From contig JAUIIU010000002.1 of the NCBI GenBank assembly GCA_030431695.1, positions 57,309-121,308 on the forward strand: 64,000 nt of DNA, written 5' to 3'. Source of the stretch: Bacteroidia bacterium (GTDB lineage Bacteria > Bacteroidota > Bacteroidia > Flavobacteriales > Flavobacteriaceae). The notes beneath the pieces were generated by a model. It ran no database searches. It had not been told where the DNA came from and worked only from the letters and a program-made list of their open reading frames with translations. The position numbers and the translations under genes are program-made. This document shows positions 20,779 through 30,217 of the stretch, piece after piece (within the stretch, counting starts at the first letter, position 1; each line of letters starts with the position of its first letter).

Positions 20779-20790
20779 TGACATCCGTCA
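20779..20790. promoter_or_regulatory. Fnr-like box TGACATCCGTCA (hsp20 promoter)
   Basis: Centre 20784.5; minus-strand -7 TACATTTA begins at 20755 (29.5 bp). Confidence 0.7.
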
Positions 20791-20829
20791 GATTTAAACA
20801 AAAATAACTTCGGAAACTATCCCTGGCCA

Positions 20830-22200
20830 TCACACCATAACTGTCACACTATCAAACAAATGAGGTGTTTGAACACGCCAGTTGAAGCTGTCCTGAATCT
20901 TGGTTCTCAGCACATCTCGTGCTTGAGGTTCCCCATGGATAAGAAAAGTTTGTTCGGGAATATTGTTTATTTCTGAAAGCCAGTCCAGGATCTCACCCTG
21001 GTCTGCATGAGCCGACAGGCTCTCAACGTGGTGTACTTCGGCGCGGACGGGGTAGTATTTCCCAAAGATCTTCAACTCATGCGTACCTTCCAGTAATTGA
21101 CGCCCACGCGTGCCCTCTGCCTGGTAGCCTACCAAAAGCACCATGGTGTTCTCGTTGTCCACCAATTGTTTCAAATAGGTAAGCACCCTTCCGCCGGTAA
21201 CCATACCACTACCGGCCATAACAACTTTGGACCTGGGGTCATCTATGGTTTCCCATGTTTCCCTGTACGATGTAATAATGTCCATTCGCTTCTGCATCGC
21301 CCTGAAATCGGCCGGATCCAACTTATACCATTCCGGGTAGCTGGCAAAGACATCCAGGACGTTGTTTCCCATTGGGCTGTCTACAAAGATCGGGATGTTC
21401 GGAATGCGGTTCTCACTGTACAGTTTCCACAACAGGTACATAAGCACCTGTAGTCGTTCCACCGCAAACGAAGGCACTATAAGTGCTCCCCTGCTGTAGA
21501 TGGTTTTATGGACCAGTTCGGTAAGTTTGTCTGTCACACTCTCGGAGGGGTGTAGTTTGTCCCCATAGGTGCTTTCAACAAAAAGATAATCTGCCCACTC
21601 GGGTTTTTCCGGAGGATACAAAAGATGGTCATTCGTTCGCCCGATATCACCTGAGAAGACGAACAGTTTGTCGAAGATCTTCAATTCGATAAAAGTAGAA
21701 CCGATGATGTGTCCGTTATATCGAAATCGGCAACTGCAATTATTACTGAGGTCGATCCATTCGTCTTTGTCTATATCCGAAAAGAACCGCAAGGTAGCTT
21801 CGGCCTCACGCACGGTATAGAACGGAAGAGCCGGGTCGTGCTTGCTGAAACCTTCCTTATTGGCCTTATCGGCTTCTTCCTCATGTATCTTCGCACTGTC
21901 CTCCAGGATGATCCTGGTAATTGCCAGCGTGGGCGAAGTACCCATTATCTTACCTCTGAAACCCTGTTTCACCAGTCTTGGAAGATAGCCTGTATGATCC
22001 AGGTGCCCATGCGTGAGCAGTACCACATCGATCCTGGAAGCATCGAACGGCAGGGGATCCCAGTTTCGTTGCCTCAGTTCTTTGAGTCCCTGGAACATTC
22101 CGCAGTCGATCATGATATTGATCTCGGGGGTCTCAAGTACAAATTTTGATCCTGTCACCGTACCGGCGGCACCCAGGAAATGAATGGTAGTTGTTCGCAT
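20830..22200 (-). CDS. MBL-fold beta-CASP metallo-hydrolase (RNA-specificity domain)
   Basis: LTHGHLDHTGYLPRLV, GDIGR, PSFAVERLQ, HHVESLSAHADQGEILDWL, LIHGEPQA. Confidence 0.93.
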   Translation of the reverse strand: MRTTTIHFLGAAGTVTGSKFVLETPEINIMIDCGMFQGLKELRQRNWDPLPFDASRIDVVLLTHGHLDHTGYLPRLVKQGFRGKIMGTSPTLAITRIILEDSAKIHEEEADKANKEGFSKHDPALPFYTVREAEATLRFFSDIDKDEWIDLSNNCSCRFRYNGHIIGSTFIELKIFDKLFVFSGDIGRTNDHLLYPPEKPEWADYLFVESTYGDKLHPSESVTDKLTELVHKTIYSRGALIVPSFAVERLQVLMYLLWKLYSENRIPNIPIFVDSPMGNNVLDVFASYPEWYKLDPADFRAMQKRMDIITSYRETWETIDDPRSKVVMAGSGMVTGGRVLTYLKQLVDNENTMVLLVGYQAEGTRGRQLLEGTHELKIFGKYYPVRAEVHHVESLSAHADQGEILDWLSEINNIPEQTFLIHGEPQARDVLRTKIQDSFNWRVQTPHLFDSVTVMV

Positions 22201-22205
22201 AAGGC

Positions 22206-23033
22206 TTAGAAATTACAAAGCATATTTACTTCTTCCAAAATCCTGGCTTTCCGGCTGTCTGAAACTCCCAAATGGTCCAGGTAGAAATTGTCTTTGTGCA
22301 GCTGTCGGCATAACACAATATCCCGACTCAGCAGAAACTGTTTCTCACGCTTGGTCAGTAAGGTGGAAACAGTGATCGGGTAAAGCCCCAGACGGTCGAT
22401 CCGTTCTCTAAGGCTGTTTCCTTTCGGGTGATCCCAGCTCAGCAGGTACAAACCGGCACACAGGCCGTAATCGAGAGCATCCCGTGTAAAACGGGTATTG
22501 GTCACCACCCATCCAGCGGTTGGAGTGTCCACTTTCTGACGACTAACGATATCGCGATATCGGGAGTGAATGTAAAGGGGAATTTTCACATCGCAGTTCC
22601 GACTCTCGTCACTGTGAAATTTACATTCCGCGATCACGTAATCCGAATTCTTCCTGGCGATCACATCCACTTCATGCGTTACACACCGTCCATTCAGAAA
22701 TTTTCCGATTTCAACCTCATAGCCTGAATATTGCAGCAATGCGCCCACAAACTTTTCGAAAGGAAAGCCGGTTGGCCCGAGTTCATAGATGGCCTTTTTT
22801 AGTTTGTATTTTGAAGCAAAGATGGATTTCTTACGCTTCAGCATGGCGTAAGCCCTGTTGTAGATCTCCTTGGTCGAGATCCCCTCGTACAATTCGTCCC
22901 TCACCGTATTTATGATGGATTTGATCAAGGCATCGCCCGCGCCGCTTCGCCTCAGCGAACCTCTTAATTTATCCAGTGAGAAATCTACCTTCTCACCCGT
23001 AGCCTTGGTGATCTGTATGTGTTCTTCCTTCAT
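22206..23033 (-). CDS. ATP-cone plus restriction-endonuclease-like (Mrr/PD-(D/E)XK) protein
   Basis: ITKATGEKVDFSLDKLRGSLRRSGA ATP-cone; EVDVIARKNSDYVIAECKFH nuclease core. Confidence 0.85.
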   Translation of the reverse strand: MKEEHIQITKATGEKVDFSLDKLRGSLRRSGAGDALIKSIINTVRDELYEGISTKEIYNRAYAMLKRKKSIFASKYKLKKAIYELGPTGFPFEKFVGALLQYSGYEVEIGKFLNGRCVTHEVDVIARKNSDYVIAECKFHSDESRNCDVKIPLYIHSRYRDIVSRQKVDTPTAGWVVTNTRFTRDALDYGLCAGLYLLSWDHPKGNSLRERIDRLGLYPITVSTLLTKREKQFLLSRDIVLCRQLHKDNFYLDHLGVSDSRKARILEEVNMLCNF

Positions 23034-23052
23034 ATTTTGAACTTATTGGAGG

Positions 23053-23904
23053 TCAATTGCGCAAGTCGTGTAAGGCGAGTACAGGCACTCGCGAATGGAT
23101 ACCGAGTTCCTTTACCAGCGGCCTGGAGAATACGCTTCCGAAGAAGGTGTGTTTCTTATTGATAAAGGCGATCATCCCACTGTTCCTGCTCTGTACGAAT
23201 AATTCAACCGCCTCCCCGATATCACTTTTCTCAAGGGTGTGAAAGCTATATTCGAGTCCTTCAAAATACTCCTCGAGCAAACCCCTGTAATTGAGCTGGG
23301 TCTCACTAAGTTGTTTTTCGGTTTGAACGTGCAGAACGCGAACCGGCGCATCGGTGATCCTGGCAATGTCGATAAGGTATGCCAACTCGCGTTTTTTGAA
23401 ATGCGTCTTGAAACTTGTGGGAAAGACAATTTCGGTTGGCGGAGTAAACACAGTATCAGGCGGTATGGCCATCACCGGGCAATTGCGTTCCTTTTCCATA
23501 ACCATAACGGTATTACTTCCGAAGGAAACATTCAGCGCGTCCGTATCACCCTTTGTGCCCATGATCACCAGGTCGATATCCTTCAATTCGACCACCTCCT
23601 TTATCGCATCCAGGAGGTTATCGTTTTTCGACAGGGTATAGAATTCGTGATCAGTAGACTCGTCGCGAAAGGAAATTCGCTGTAGTAGCTTTTCAAGCCC
23701 CTTGATTGACTTCTCGCGTACCGCATCCGCATATTCATTGTTTGGCTGTGCGATGACAATATTATCCATGGCATAGCCAGAAAAATTGTAAACATTCAGA
23801 ATATAAAAATCGCAGGCTTCATCCTTAAAAAGTTCAATAGCATAGGAAATAGCCTCCCATGCATTCCTTGAAAAATCGGTAGGTAACAATATCTTTCGTC
23901 GCAT
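23053..23904 (-). CDS. universal stress protein (tandem UspA)
   Basis: RRKILLPTDFSRNAWEAI...VIMGTKGDTDALNVSFGSNTVMV. Confidence 0.9.
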   Translation of the reverse strand: MRRKILLPTDFSRNAWEAISYAIELFKDEACDFYILNVYNFSGYAMDNIVIAQPNNEYADAVREKSIKGLEKLLQRISFRDESTDHEFYTLSKNDNLLDAIKEVVELKDIDLVIMGTKGDTDALNVSFGSNTVMVMEKERNCPVMAIPPDTVFTPPTEIVFPTSFKTHFKKRELAYLIDIARITDAPVRVLHVQTEKQLSETQLNYRGLLEEYFEGLEYSFHTLEKSDIGEAVELFVQSRNSGMIAFINKKHTFFGSVFSRPLVKELGIHSRVPVLALHDLRN

Positions 23905-23957
23905 GGTAAAAGGGTTTCGTAAATTTTAAATGTACGTTCCGTTCCTGGGAATCCCCA

Positions 23958-23969
23958 TGATTTTCATCA
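23958..23969. promoter_or_regulatory. Fnr-like box TGATTTTCATCA (USP 23053 promoter)
   Basis: Centre 23963.5; minus-strand -7 TACATTTA begins at 23934 (29.5 bp). Confidence 0.65.
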
Positions 23970-24812
23970 ATTGGCGGGTATTACAAGATACGGTATAATC
24001 GGGTCTCGTCCTATTTTCTTCACAACGGATTCCCGGAACAACTGAACGATGAAATTGTGCTTGTAAAAGATCATTGCCAGGATATCTGCCTGTTGCTCAT
24101 CTATATAATCATTTATGGCAGAGGTTACCCCATCGCCCGTCTCCAGCCATTCCACATTAGAGGGTATATTCCCGAACAATTTCATCAACTGATCCAGGTT
24201 CTCCCTTTGCTCATCGCTGATCTTTTCGTCCTCCTGGACGTGTAATATCTTTATCTCTGCCCCAAAAAGTTCGGCCAGGTATGAAATTGCCTCCAGGTTG
24301 CCTGGCTTATATCCATGCTCGAAGGATGAAGGAAATGCGATGGTTTTAATTCCACCGAAATCGGTCTCCGGGGGAACGATCAGTACGGGGGTTGTCCATA
24401 TCTTCCTGATCACCTGTATGGCGGTACTTCCAAGAATGACTTCTTTGGCTCCTGTCAGGCCCTTGGTTCCCATCACCACAAGGTCTGTATCTTCCCGTGA
24501 ACTCAGCCAATTGAGTGCTCTGGGCAGGGACATGGCTGTGGAAACAATATCGAAGGTATGACCGTATCCGTGGCCTTCATTGATAAGACGATCCTTCACT
24601 TCCTCACATCTGCGATCCGCCTTATCGTAGAGTTCATCAAAAACCTCTTCCGATCTGCCAATATCTATCCTGGACGTAAGGCGTGATGCCTGGAAATCAA
24701 ATGAGTGAAGTATAAGGATAACGCTAGGATCCTTCTCGAATGCCTTACTGGCATAGACAAGCGCATTATACGCATTCTCTGAAAAATCGGTGGCTACTAT
24801 TATATGTCTCAT
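23967..24812 (-). CDS. universal stress protein (tandem UspA)
   Basis: RHIIVATDFSENAYNAL...VVMGTKGLTGAKEVILGSTAIQVIRK. Confidence 0.92.
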   Translation of the reverse strand: MRHIIVATDFSENAYNALVYASKAFEKDPSVILILHSFDFQASRLTSRIDIGRSEEVFDELYDKADRRCEEVKDRLINEGHGYGHTFDIVSTAMSLPRALNWLSSREDTDLVVMGTKGLTGAKEVILGSTAIQVIRKIWTTPVLIVPPETDFGGIKTIAFPSSFEHGYKPGNLEAISYLAELFGAEIKILHVQEDEKISDEQRENLDQLMKLFGNIPSNVEWLETGDGVTSAINDYIDEQQADILAMIFYKHNFIVQLFRESVVKKIGRDPIIPYLVIPAN

Positions 24813-24829
24813 GATGTTTCAATTTAGAG

Positions 24830-25684
24830 TTAGTGCATCATGCGTTCTTCGGAAGGAATGACAAGGAACGGTATCCGGGTGTGATACGCGATCTCGTTGA
24901 CCACCGGTTTAAAGATCATATTCTCAAAGAAGTTATGTCTGTTGTGGATCATGATCAGTAAATTGATCTTGTGCGTGGTTTGAAATTTCTCGATCGCACC
25001 AACCACATCGGTATCTTCAGTTATGTGAAACAGGTGGGCATTGTCTTTGAAATATGCATCTAGATAGGCCTTGGTTTGTTTTTGCTCGTTGTCTAATGGA
25101 TCTCCATAGTAGGCATTGAGTATGTTGAGTCTGGCTAGCTGTAGATCGCATATCTCTCTGATGAGCGACAGGTAAGGGTTGCTTGTGCTCAGGCGGTAAT
25201 CCGTTGGAAACAGTATCTCCTTCGGAGGTTCATAACCGAAACCGGAAGGAACCGCAATAACAGGGCATTTTGCTTTCTTGATAGTATACATGGTATGAGT
25301 TCCGAGGAAGATCTCCTGGGCTCCGGTTGCTCCCTGGGTTCCCATAACGATTAAATCTATTCCCTTTTTCTCCACCATGTCCTGGATTTCCAGCACAAGG
25401 AGATTAAAAGTGATCACTTTGATAAAGTGGTGGTTCTTGTTCTTGAATTCTGACCTGATGGTCTTTTCAACCTCATCCATTTCACGTTCGGCATTTTCTT
25501 TGGTCACCCTCTGAAGTTCGAGTGCCGAATAGCTATCGGCCATACTTCCAACATTGTAAGCAGCCGGTGTATAGGTATGAAGCAGATAAAACTCGCAGGA
25601 AGAATTCTTGAACAACTGTATAGCGTATCGGATGGCATTCAGCGCATTGTCCGAAAAATCCGTTGGTAAAAGAATTCGTCTCAT
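24830..25684 (-). CDS. universal stress protein (tandem UspA)
   Basis: RRILLPTDFSDNALNAI...IVMGTQGATGAQEIFLGTHTMYTIKKAKCPVIAVP. Confidence 0.92.
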   Translation of the reverse strand: MRRILLPTDFSDNALNAIRYAIQLFKNSSCEFYLLHTYTPAAYNVGSMADSYSALELQRVTKENAEREMDEVEKTIRSEFKNKNHHFIKVITFNLLVLEIQDMVEKKGIDLIVMGTQGATGAQEIFLGTHTMYTIKKAKCPVIAVPSGFGYEPPKEILFPTDYRLSTSNPYLSLIREICDLQLARLNILNAYYGDPLDNEQKQTKAYLDAYFKDNAHLFHITEDTDVVGAIEKFQTTHKINLLIMIHNRHNFFENMIFKPVVNEIAYHTRIPFLVIPSEERMMH

Positions 25685-25694
25685 GGCGATATTG

Positions 25695-26540
25695 TTAATT
25701 TCGCGGCAAATTCTGCAGTACCAGGAATGGAATCTTTATTTCCAGTCCTATCTTTTCGACCTTGGAGGTGAACAGATAGTCCTCCAAAAATGAGTGCCGC
25801 GAGTTGATCATCACTAATAGGTCGGTGGTATAGTTCGCTACGGCGTCGTTGATGACCGCTGTAATATCCGTTCCCGGAAGCTGGATGTAGGTAGGTTTGA
25901 CCTGTTCCAGGCAGTATTCCAGAAATGCCTTATTGTCTTCCTGCCGAAATGATAGTTCATCAAATTTCGAGATATGAAGCACCTTCAGCGAGGCTGCAAA
26001 ATTCTGAGCAAGTGTACTGAGTAATTTCAGCTCCCTCCGCTGATATGGCAGCATATAGTCTGTGGCAAACAAAATGTTCTTCGGCTGTATATCCGTATAG
26101 CCTGATGGCACCGCAAGTACCGGGCATTTCACATATTTTATCACCTGCAATGTATTGCTTCCGAAGGTTAGGTTCCTGTCGTCCGACTTCCCCTTGGTTC
26201 CCATTACTATCACATCGGCGTTCTCCAATTCGGCAATTTCGTTGGCCTCATCCACAAGTGCCCCGAAGACAGCGATGGGAAAATAATTATGGCGGGGGTT
26301 TGGAGAAACCTCCTTCATCTTCTCTATAATGCCTTTCAGTTCCTCCCTTGAATGCTGAAGAACTTCCTCCTTGGCTGCATTCACTTCTTCCCTGCTCATC
26401 CCCGGAGTGCTGTAAACCTCATCTCCATAGGCATGCAGGATATAAAAATCGGTTCGATCATATTTAAACAACTCCAATGCATAGGTAATTGCATTCCAGG
26501 CATTCTCGGAGAAATCGGTGGGTATTAGAACTTTACGCAT
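25695..26540 (-). CDS. universal stress protein (tandem UspA); start revised from 26567
   Basis: MRKVLIPTDFSENAWNAI from ATG 26540; predicted TSS lies just upstream. Confidence 0.9.
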   Translation of the reverse strand: MRKVLIPTDFSENAWNAITYALELFKYDRTDFYILHAYGDEVYSTPGMSREEVNAAKEEVLQHSREELKGIIEKMKEVSPNPRHNYFPIAVFGALVDEANEIAELENADVIVMGTKGKSDDRNLTFGSNTLQVIKYVKCPVLAVPSGYTDIQPKNILFATDYMLPYQRRELKLLSTLAQNFAASLKVLHISKFDELSFRQEDNKAFLEYCLEQVKPTYIQLPGTDITAVINDAVANYTTDLLVMINSRHSFLEDYLFTSKVEKIGLEIKIPFLVLQNLPRN

Positions 26541-26595
26541 AAGGGATGGTTTTATGGATACTATCAAATTTATTAGCCAGGCCTTTCAGAAACAA

Positions 26596-26607
26596 TGATA
26601 ATTATCA
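26596..26607. promoter_or_regulatory. Fnr-like box TGATAATTATCA (USP 25695 operon promoter)
   Basis: Centre 26601.5; minus-strand -7 TAAATTTG begins at 26572 (29.5 bp). Confidence 0.7.
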
Positions 26608-26677
26608 GATGGGTACGATTTGGCAATTCCTTAATACCGGGACAAAAAAGTATGTCGTATCTTTAAAAGAAAAAGCG

Positions 26678-26905
26678 ATGAGACTTTCTGCAATGGCATT
26701 TTTGGCCATCACTACGTTGATATTGTTGACCGTGGTTCTCTTTTCCTCACTGAATTTTCCATTCAGTTGGGTATTCCTGCTTACAACAATCGGACAGATA
26801 TTACTGGTTGTGACCGTTTATAAGGTGTTAAGGGATAACTATACTACCGACAAAACTTTTGAGGATTTTTACGAGGATCATCCAATAGGTGAAAAATACC
26901 GCTAG
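26678..26905 (+). CDS. small two-TM membrane protein (75 aa)
   Basis: ATG 26678: MRLSAMAFLAITTLILLTVVLFSSLNFPFSWVFLLTTIGQILLVVTVYKVLRDNYTTDKTFEDFYEDHPIGEKYR; TATCTTTA at 26658. Confidence 0.6.
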   Translation: MRLSAMAFLAITTLILLTVVLFSSLNFPFSWVFLLTTIGQILLVVTVYKVLRDNYTTDKTFEDFYEDHPIGEKYR

Positions 26906-26915
26906 GTAAATTTCG

Positions 26916-27752
26916 TCATTCGTGCAAGACCAGGAATGGAATTTCGGTATGGTAACTGATCTTGGCCACCGTTGGCCGGAACAGCAAACGCTGGAAGAAA
27001 TTCAGGTTCTTGGCAACCATTGCTATGATCTGGATGTCCATCAGGTCGATGAATTCCTGTAGTCCCTGTTCTAGATCAGGGTTCTTTACACAATGGAAAC
27101 TGTTCGGTCTGTTATCCAGAGCATCCCTGAGAAATTCACGGTTCTTATTCTGATCATCGTTCAAGGCGTATTCGTCACTGGCAACTCTTAATACCCTAAT
27201 GGAGGAATCATGAACATCCGCCATGCTGAAAAGGGTTTCAAGAACCTTTTGCCTGTAGAAAATATTGAAGTCGGTAGGAAACACGATATTCTCAGGTCGC
27301 TCGAATGCAGCTCTTTCCGGGATGACCAGCACCGGGCATTTCACCCTGGTGATGACAGAACCTGTGTGGCTTCCAACAGTGACTTCTTTCAATCCGGAAG
27401 CTCCTTTGGTTCCCATTATGATCAGGTCGATATCAAGTTCGCGTACCGTGTTCTTGATCCCTTCCACGAAAAGAGAGTGGACAACCCGAACATCGATATT
27501 TGCTTTACACCTTGGGTATAGGATCTCGATCTTCCGTTTGATCTCTTCCAACTGATCGATTTTCGTCGTGCCGGGATCTTCCAGTATTGATACCCCATTA
27601 GAGTGAAGATCATTTTCACTGGACACACGACCGGAATAGACAATATGAAGCAGGTGAATGTTCACTGGCAGGTTATTGTAAAATGCCAGCGAATACTCAA
27701 TTGCATTCCACGCGTTATGCGAAAAATCTGTTGGAATTAAGATCCGCTTCAT
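26916..27752 (-). CDS. universal stress protein (tandem UspA); start revised from 27800
   Basis: MKRILIPTDFSHNAWNAIEYS from ATG 27752. Confidence 0.9.
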   Translation of the reverse strand: MKRILIPTDFSHNAWNAIEYSLAFYNNLPVNIHLLHIVYSGRVSSENDLHSNGVSILEDPGTTKIDQLEEIKRKIEILYPRCKANIDVRVVHSLFVEGIKNTVRELDIDLIIMGTKGASGLKEVTVGSHTGSVITRVKCPVLVIPERAAFERPENIVFPTDFNIFYRQKVLETLFSMADVHDSSIRVLRVASDEYALNDDQNKNREFLRDALDNRPNSFHCVKNPDLEQGLQEFIDLMDIQIIAMVAKNLNFFQRLLFRPTVAKISYHTEIPFLVLHE

Positions 27753-27804
27753 TCGTCTACTTACTCTTAGAGGCAAAAATAGGTGCCTTGGGAGGTTCAA
27801 AGAA

Positions 27805-27816
27805 TGATATATATCA
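27805..27816. promoter_or_regulatory. Fnr-like box TGATATATATCA (USP 26916 promoter)
   Basis: Centre 27810.5; minus-strand -7 TATTTTTG begins at 27781 (29.5 bp). Confidence 0.7.
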
Positions 27817-27827
27817 GATTTGAATAA

Positions 27828-28889
27828 TTACTCGATATGCCGAAGGCCTTCAAGATCCACGATCCGGATATTGCGCCCTTCAATTTCAACAAGGCCATCC
27901 TTTTTGAAACCGGATAAGGTGCGAATCAAACTTTCGGTAGCGATCCCGGCCACACTGGCAAGGTCGTGACGGGAGATCTTTATATTGTCGTTCTGGTGTT
28001 TGTTCAGTATATCGGCGAACTGGAGAATAGTAGATGCCGTCTTTTTCCGAACCGAACTATATGCCATCTGGAGCAATTGCTCCTTTATCCCGGAAAGATT
28101 CTCCGTGAGTACATTCATCAATTCCAGGGAAACGGCGTTGCTTTTTGTGAGTATATCCTTTAGCACATTTTTCGAGACAACGGCAAGTTCAACTTCCTCA
28201 ACGGCCGTGGCGGATTCCTGGTAAGGGACCGCCTCTTCAAACGAAGTGAAACCCAGGAAGTCATCGGGCTTGTGGAGTTCCGTGATCAACTCCTTTCCAT
28301 TCTCATCCATCTTATGACTTTTTACTATGCCTTTCAGGATCAAATAGATGTTGTTGGAATGTCCGCCTTCGTTATAAATGGTTTCTCCTTTGCTGTAATT
28401 TGCTATTTCCCCGTTATCATCGAAGAAGTTCTTTAATTCATTCAAATTTCGAATGCTGTCCTCACTATCTTCCTTGGCACTGCTCTCAACACTCATCTCC
28501 ATTGCCTGTCTCAGTAATTCCGACTTCGCCATCCGGCTTTCAATGGCGCTTATCAGTTCACTTTCCTCAAAGGGCTTGGTGATGTAGTCATCGGCTCCAA
28601 GGTCCATGCCCTTTCGAATTTCCTTGTGTTCTGTCTTTGCTGAAAGAAATATGAACGGGATATGCTGAGTTTCGGAATCCTTGGCAAGAGCATTGAGCAC
28701 CCCGTAACCATCTACCTCCGGCATCATTATATCGCACACAATTACGTGGGGGTGATTGGTTTTTGCCTTTTCTATACCTATTTTCCCATTCGGGGCCGTG
28801 ATTACCGAATACCCGGAAAGTTCAAGAATTTCCGCCGTGTTCTCGCGCAAGGCCGAATCGTCTTCGATGAGAAGAATGCTTTTGATCAT
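27828..28889 (-). CDS. hybrid response regulator: CheY-like receiver, cNMP-binding domain, Crp/Fnr HTH
   Basis: IEDDSALRENTAEIL..VIVCDIMMPEVDGYG..ADDYITKPFEESEL receiver; GETIYNEGGHSNNIYLILKG cNMP domain; ISRHDLASVAGIATESLIRTLSGFKKDG HTH. Confidence 0.93.
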   Translation of the reverse strand: MIKSILLIEDDSALRENTAEILELSGYSVITAPNGKIGIEKAKTNHPHVIVCDIMMPEVDGYGVLNALAKDSETQHIPFIFLSAKTEHKEIRKGMDLGADDYITKPFEESELISAIESRMAKSELLRQAMEMSVESSAKEDSEDSIRNLNELKNFFDDNGEIANYSKGETIYNEGGHSNNIYLILKGIVKSHKMDENGKELITELHKPDDFLGFTSFEEAVPYQESATAVEEVELAVVSKNVLKDILTKSNAVSLELMNVLTENLSGIKEQLLQMAYSSVRKKTASTILQFADILNKHQNDNIKISRHDLASVAGIATESLIRTLSGFKKDGLVEIEGRNIRIVDLEGLRHIE

Positions 28890-30115
28890 AGATTACCCGT
28901 AGTTGGGATAGTGACTTTAAAAGTACTTCCCTTGTTTTCTTCACTCGTAAAGGTAATGGTACCACGTAGGTTTTCCAAATGGTTTTTGACAATATTAAGA
29001 CCGATACCGGTACCCTGGTTCAGCAAGGCATTCTCGGCCCTGAAATATCGATTGAAGATATGCTTCTGTTCACTTTCAGGGATACCGATCCCTTCATCCA
29101 CGATCTCGATTTCAAGGTGGTCTTCTTCCTCCCTCACCCGAATGTCTATGGTAGTGTTTTCCGGGGAGTATTTGATGGCATTGTTCACCAGGTTGGTGAG
29201 GGTTAACTCAAGTATCTTTTCATCAAAATAGATCACTATATTATCGATCCCCAGAGGATAATTGATATTCTGACCTTCCTTCAGTAGCATATTAGCCTCA
29301 TAGATCACTTCATTGATCACTTTGCTGATGGGGAATTCACTGAATTTATAATTCACCTTCCCGCTTTCCATACGTTCTATGGACAGGAAATCGTCTAGTA
29401 TATTGTTCAGATACTTTACTTTATTCTGAATGGTCTTTATATGCTTATCCCGCTTCTCCTGCTGTTCACTTTCAGTGTATTTTCCTGCCAGGGTTGCCGA
29501 AGTGTATATCCCGCTCAGCGGGGTTTTGAACTCATGTGAAACAAGGGATAGGAATTTAGTTTTCAGCTCGTTAAGCTCTCGCTCTTTTCGCAACGACTCC
29601 TTGATCTTGTTCTCGGCTTTCACACGTCGTTCTACCTCTGCCTCCAGCCTACTGATACTTTTCTTGAGTTCTTTTGTTCGCTCCGTGACCTTGTTCTCGA
29701 GTTGTGAATTCAGCAACTGAATTTCCTCCTCCTGTTTTTTTCGTACTGAAATATCAATAACAATCGCCATCACATAATGCTTGTCGTAAACAGAAAAAGG
29801 GTTTAATCCGGCTTCCACCGGGAAAAGGGTACCGTCCTTCTTTACACCAAAAAGATTACGACCATGGCCCATTTGTCGTTTCGAACGCTCCTCCATAAAA
29901 GAGGAAAAATGTGATCCGTGATCGGTATGATAATCTTTCGGAATGAGGACATTCAGAGGTTTTCCAACCAGTTCATTCTTCTTATATCCGAATAAGGTAT
30001 TCAGCGATTGATTAGTAGCAACTATCTCCTGTTGGTCATTAACAACCACGATCCCCTCGGAAATTGCTTCTGTGAGAATCTGGTAGATATCATCACTGCT
30101 CTCAAAAACCTCCAT
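28886..30115 (-). CDS. PAS-domain sensor histidine kinase (FixL-like PAS)
   Basis: PAS ...PKDYHTDHGSHFSSFMEERSKRQMGHGRNLFGVKKDGTLFPVEAG; H-box SLVSHEFKTPLSGI; NLVNNAIKYSP; GTGIGLNIVK. Confidence 0.92.
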   Translation of the reverse strand: MEVFESSDDIYQILTEAISEGIVVVNDQQEIVATNQSLNTLFGYKKNELVGKPLNVLIPKDYHTDHGSHFSSFMEERSKRQMGHGRNLFGVKKDGTLFPVEAGLNPFSVYDKHYVMAIVIDISVRKKQEEEIQLLNSQLENKVTERTKELKKSISRLEAEVERRVKAENKIKESLRKERELNELKTKFLSLVSHEFKTPLSGIYTSATLAGKYTESEQQEKRDKHIKTIQNKVKYLNNILDDFLSIERMESGKVNYKFSEFPISKVINEVIYEANMLLKEGQNINYPLGIDNIVIYFDEKILELTLTNLVNNAIKYSPENTTIDIRVREEEDHLEIEIVDEGIGIPESEQKHIFNRYFRAENALLNQGTGIGLNIVKNHLENLRGTITFTSEENKGSTFKVTIPTTGNL

Positions 30116-30151
30116 AGCTCAAAAATAGGGAAATTAAAAATTCCATCGAAC

Positions 30152-30163
30152 TGATATATATCA
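30152..30163. promoter_or_regulatory. Fnr-like box TGATATATATCA between kinase and 30218 ORF
   Basis: Centre 30157.5; plus -7 TAATTTTA at 30187 (29.5 bp); minus TATTTTTG at 30127 (30.5 bp). Confidence 0.65.
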
Positions 30164-30217
30164 TAAAATCTGTGCCGACGTAAAATTAATTTTAACCTAA
30201 CAAAACAGAAAAATCAG

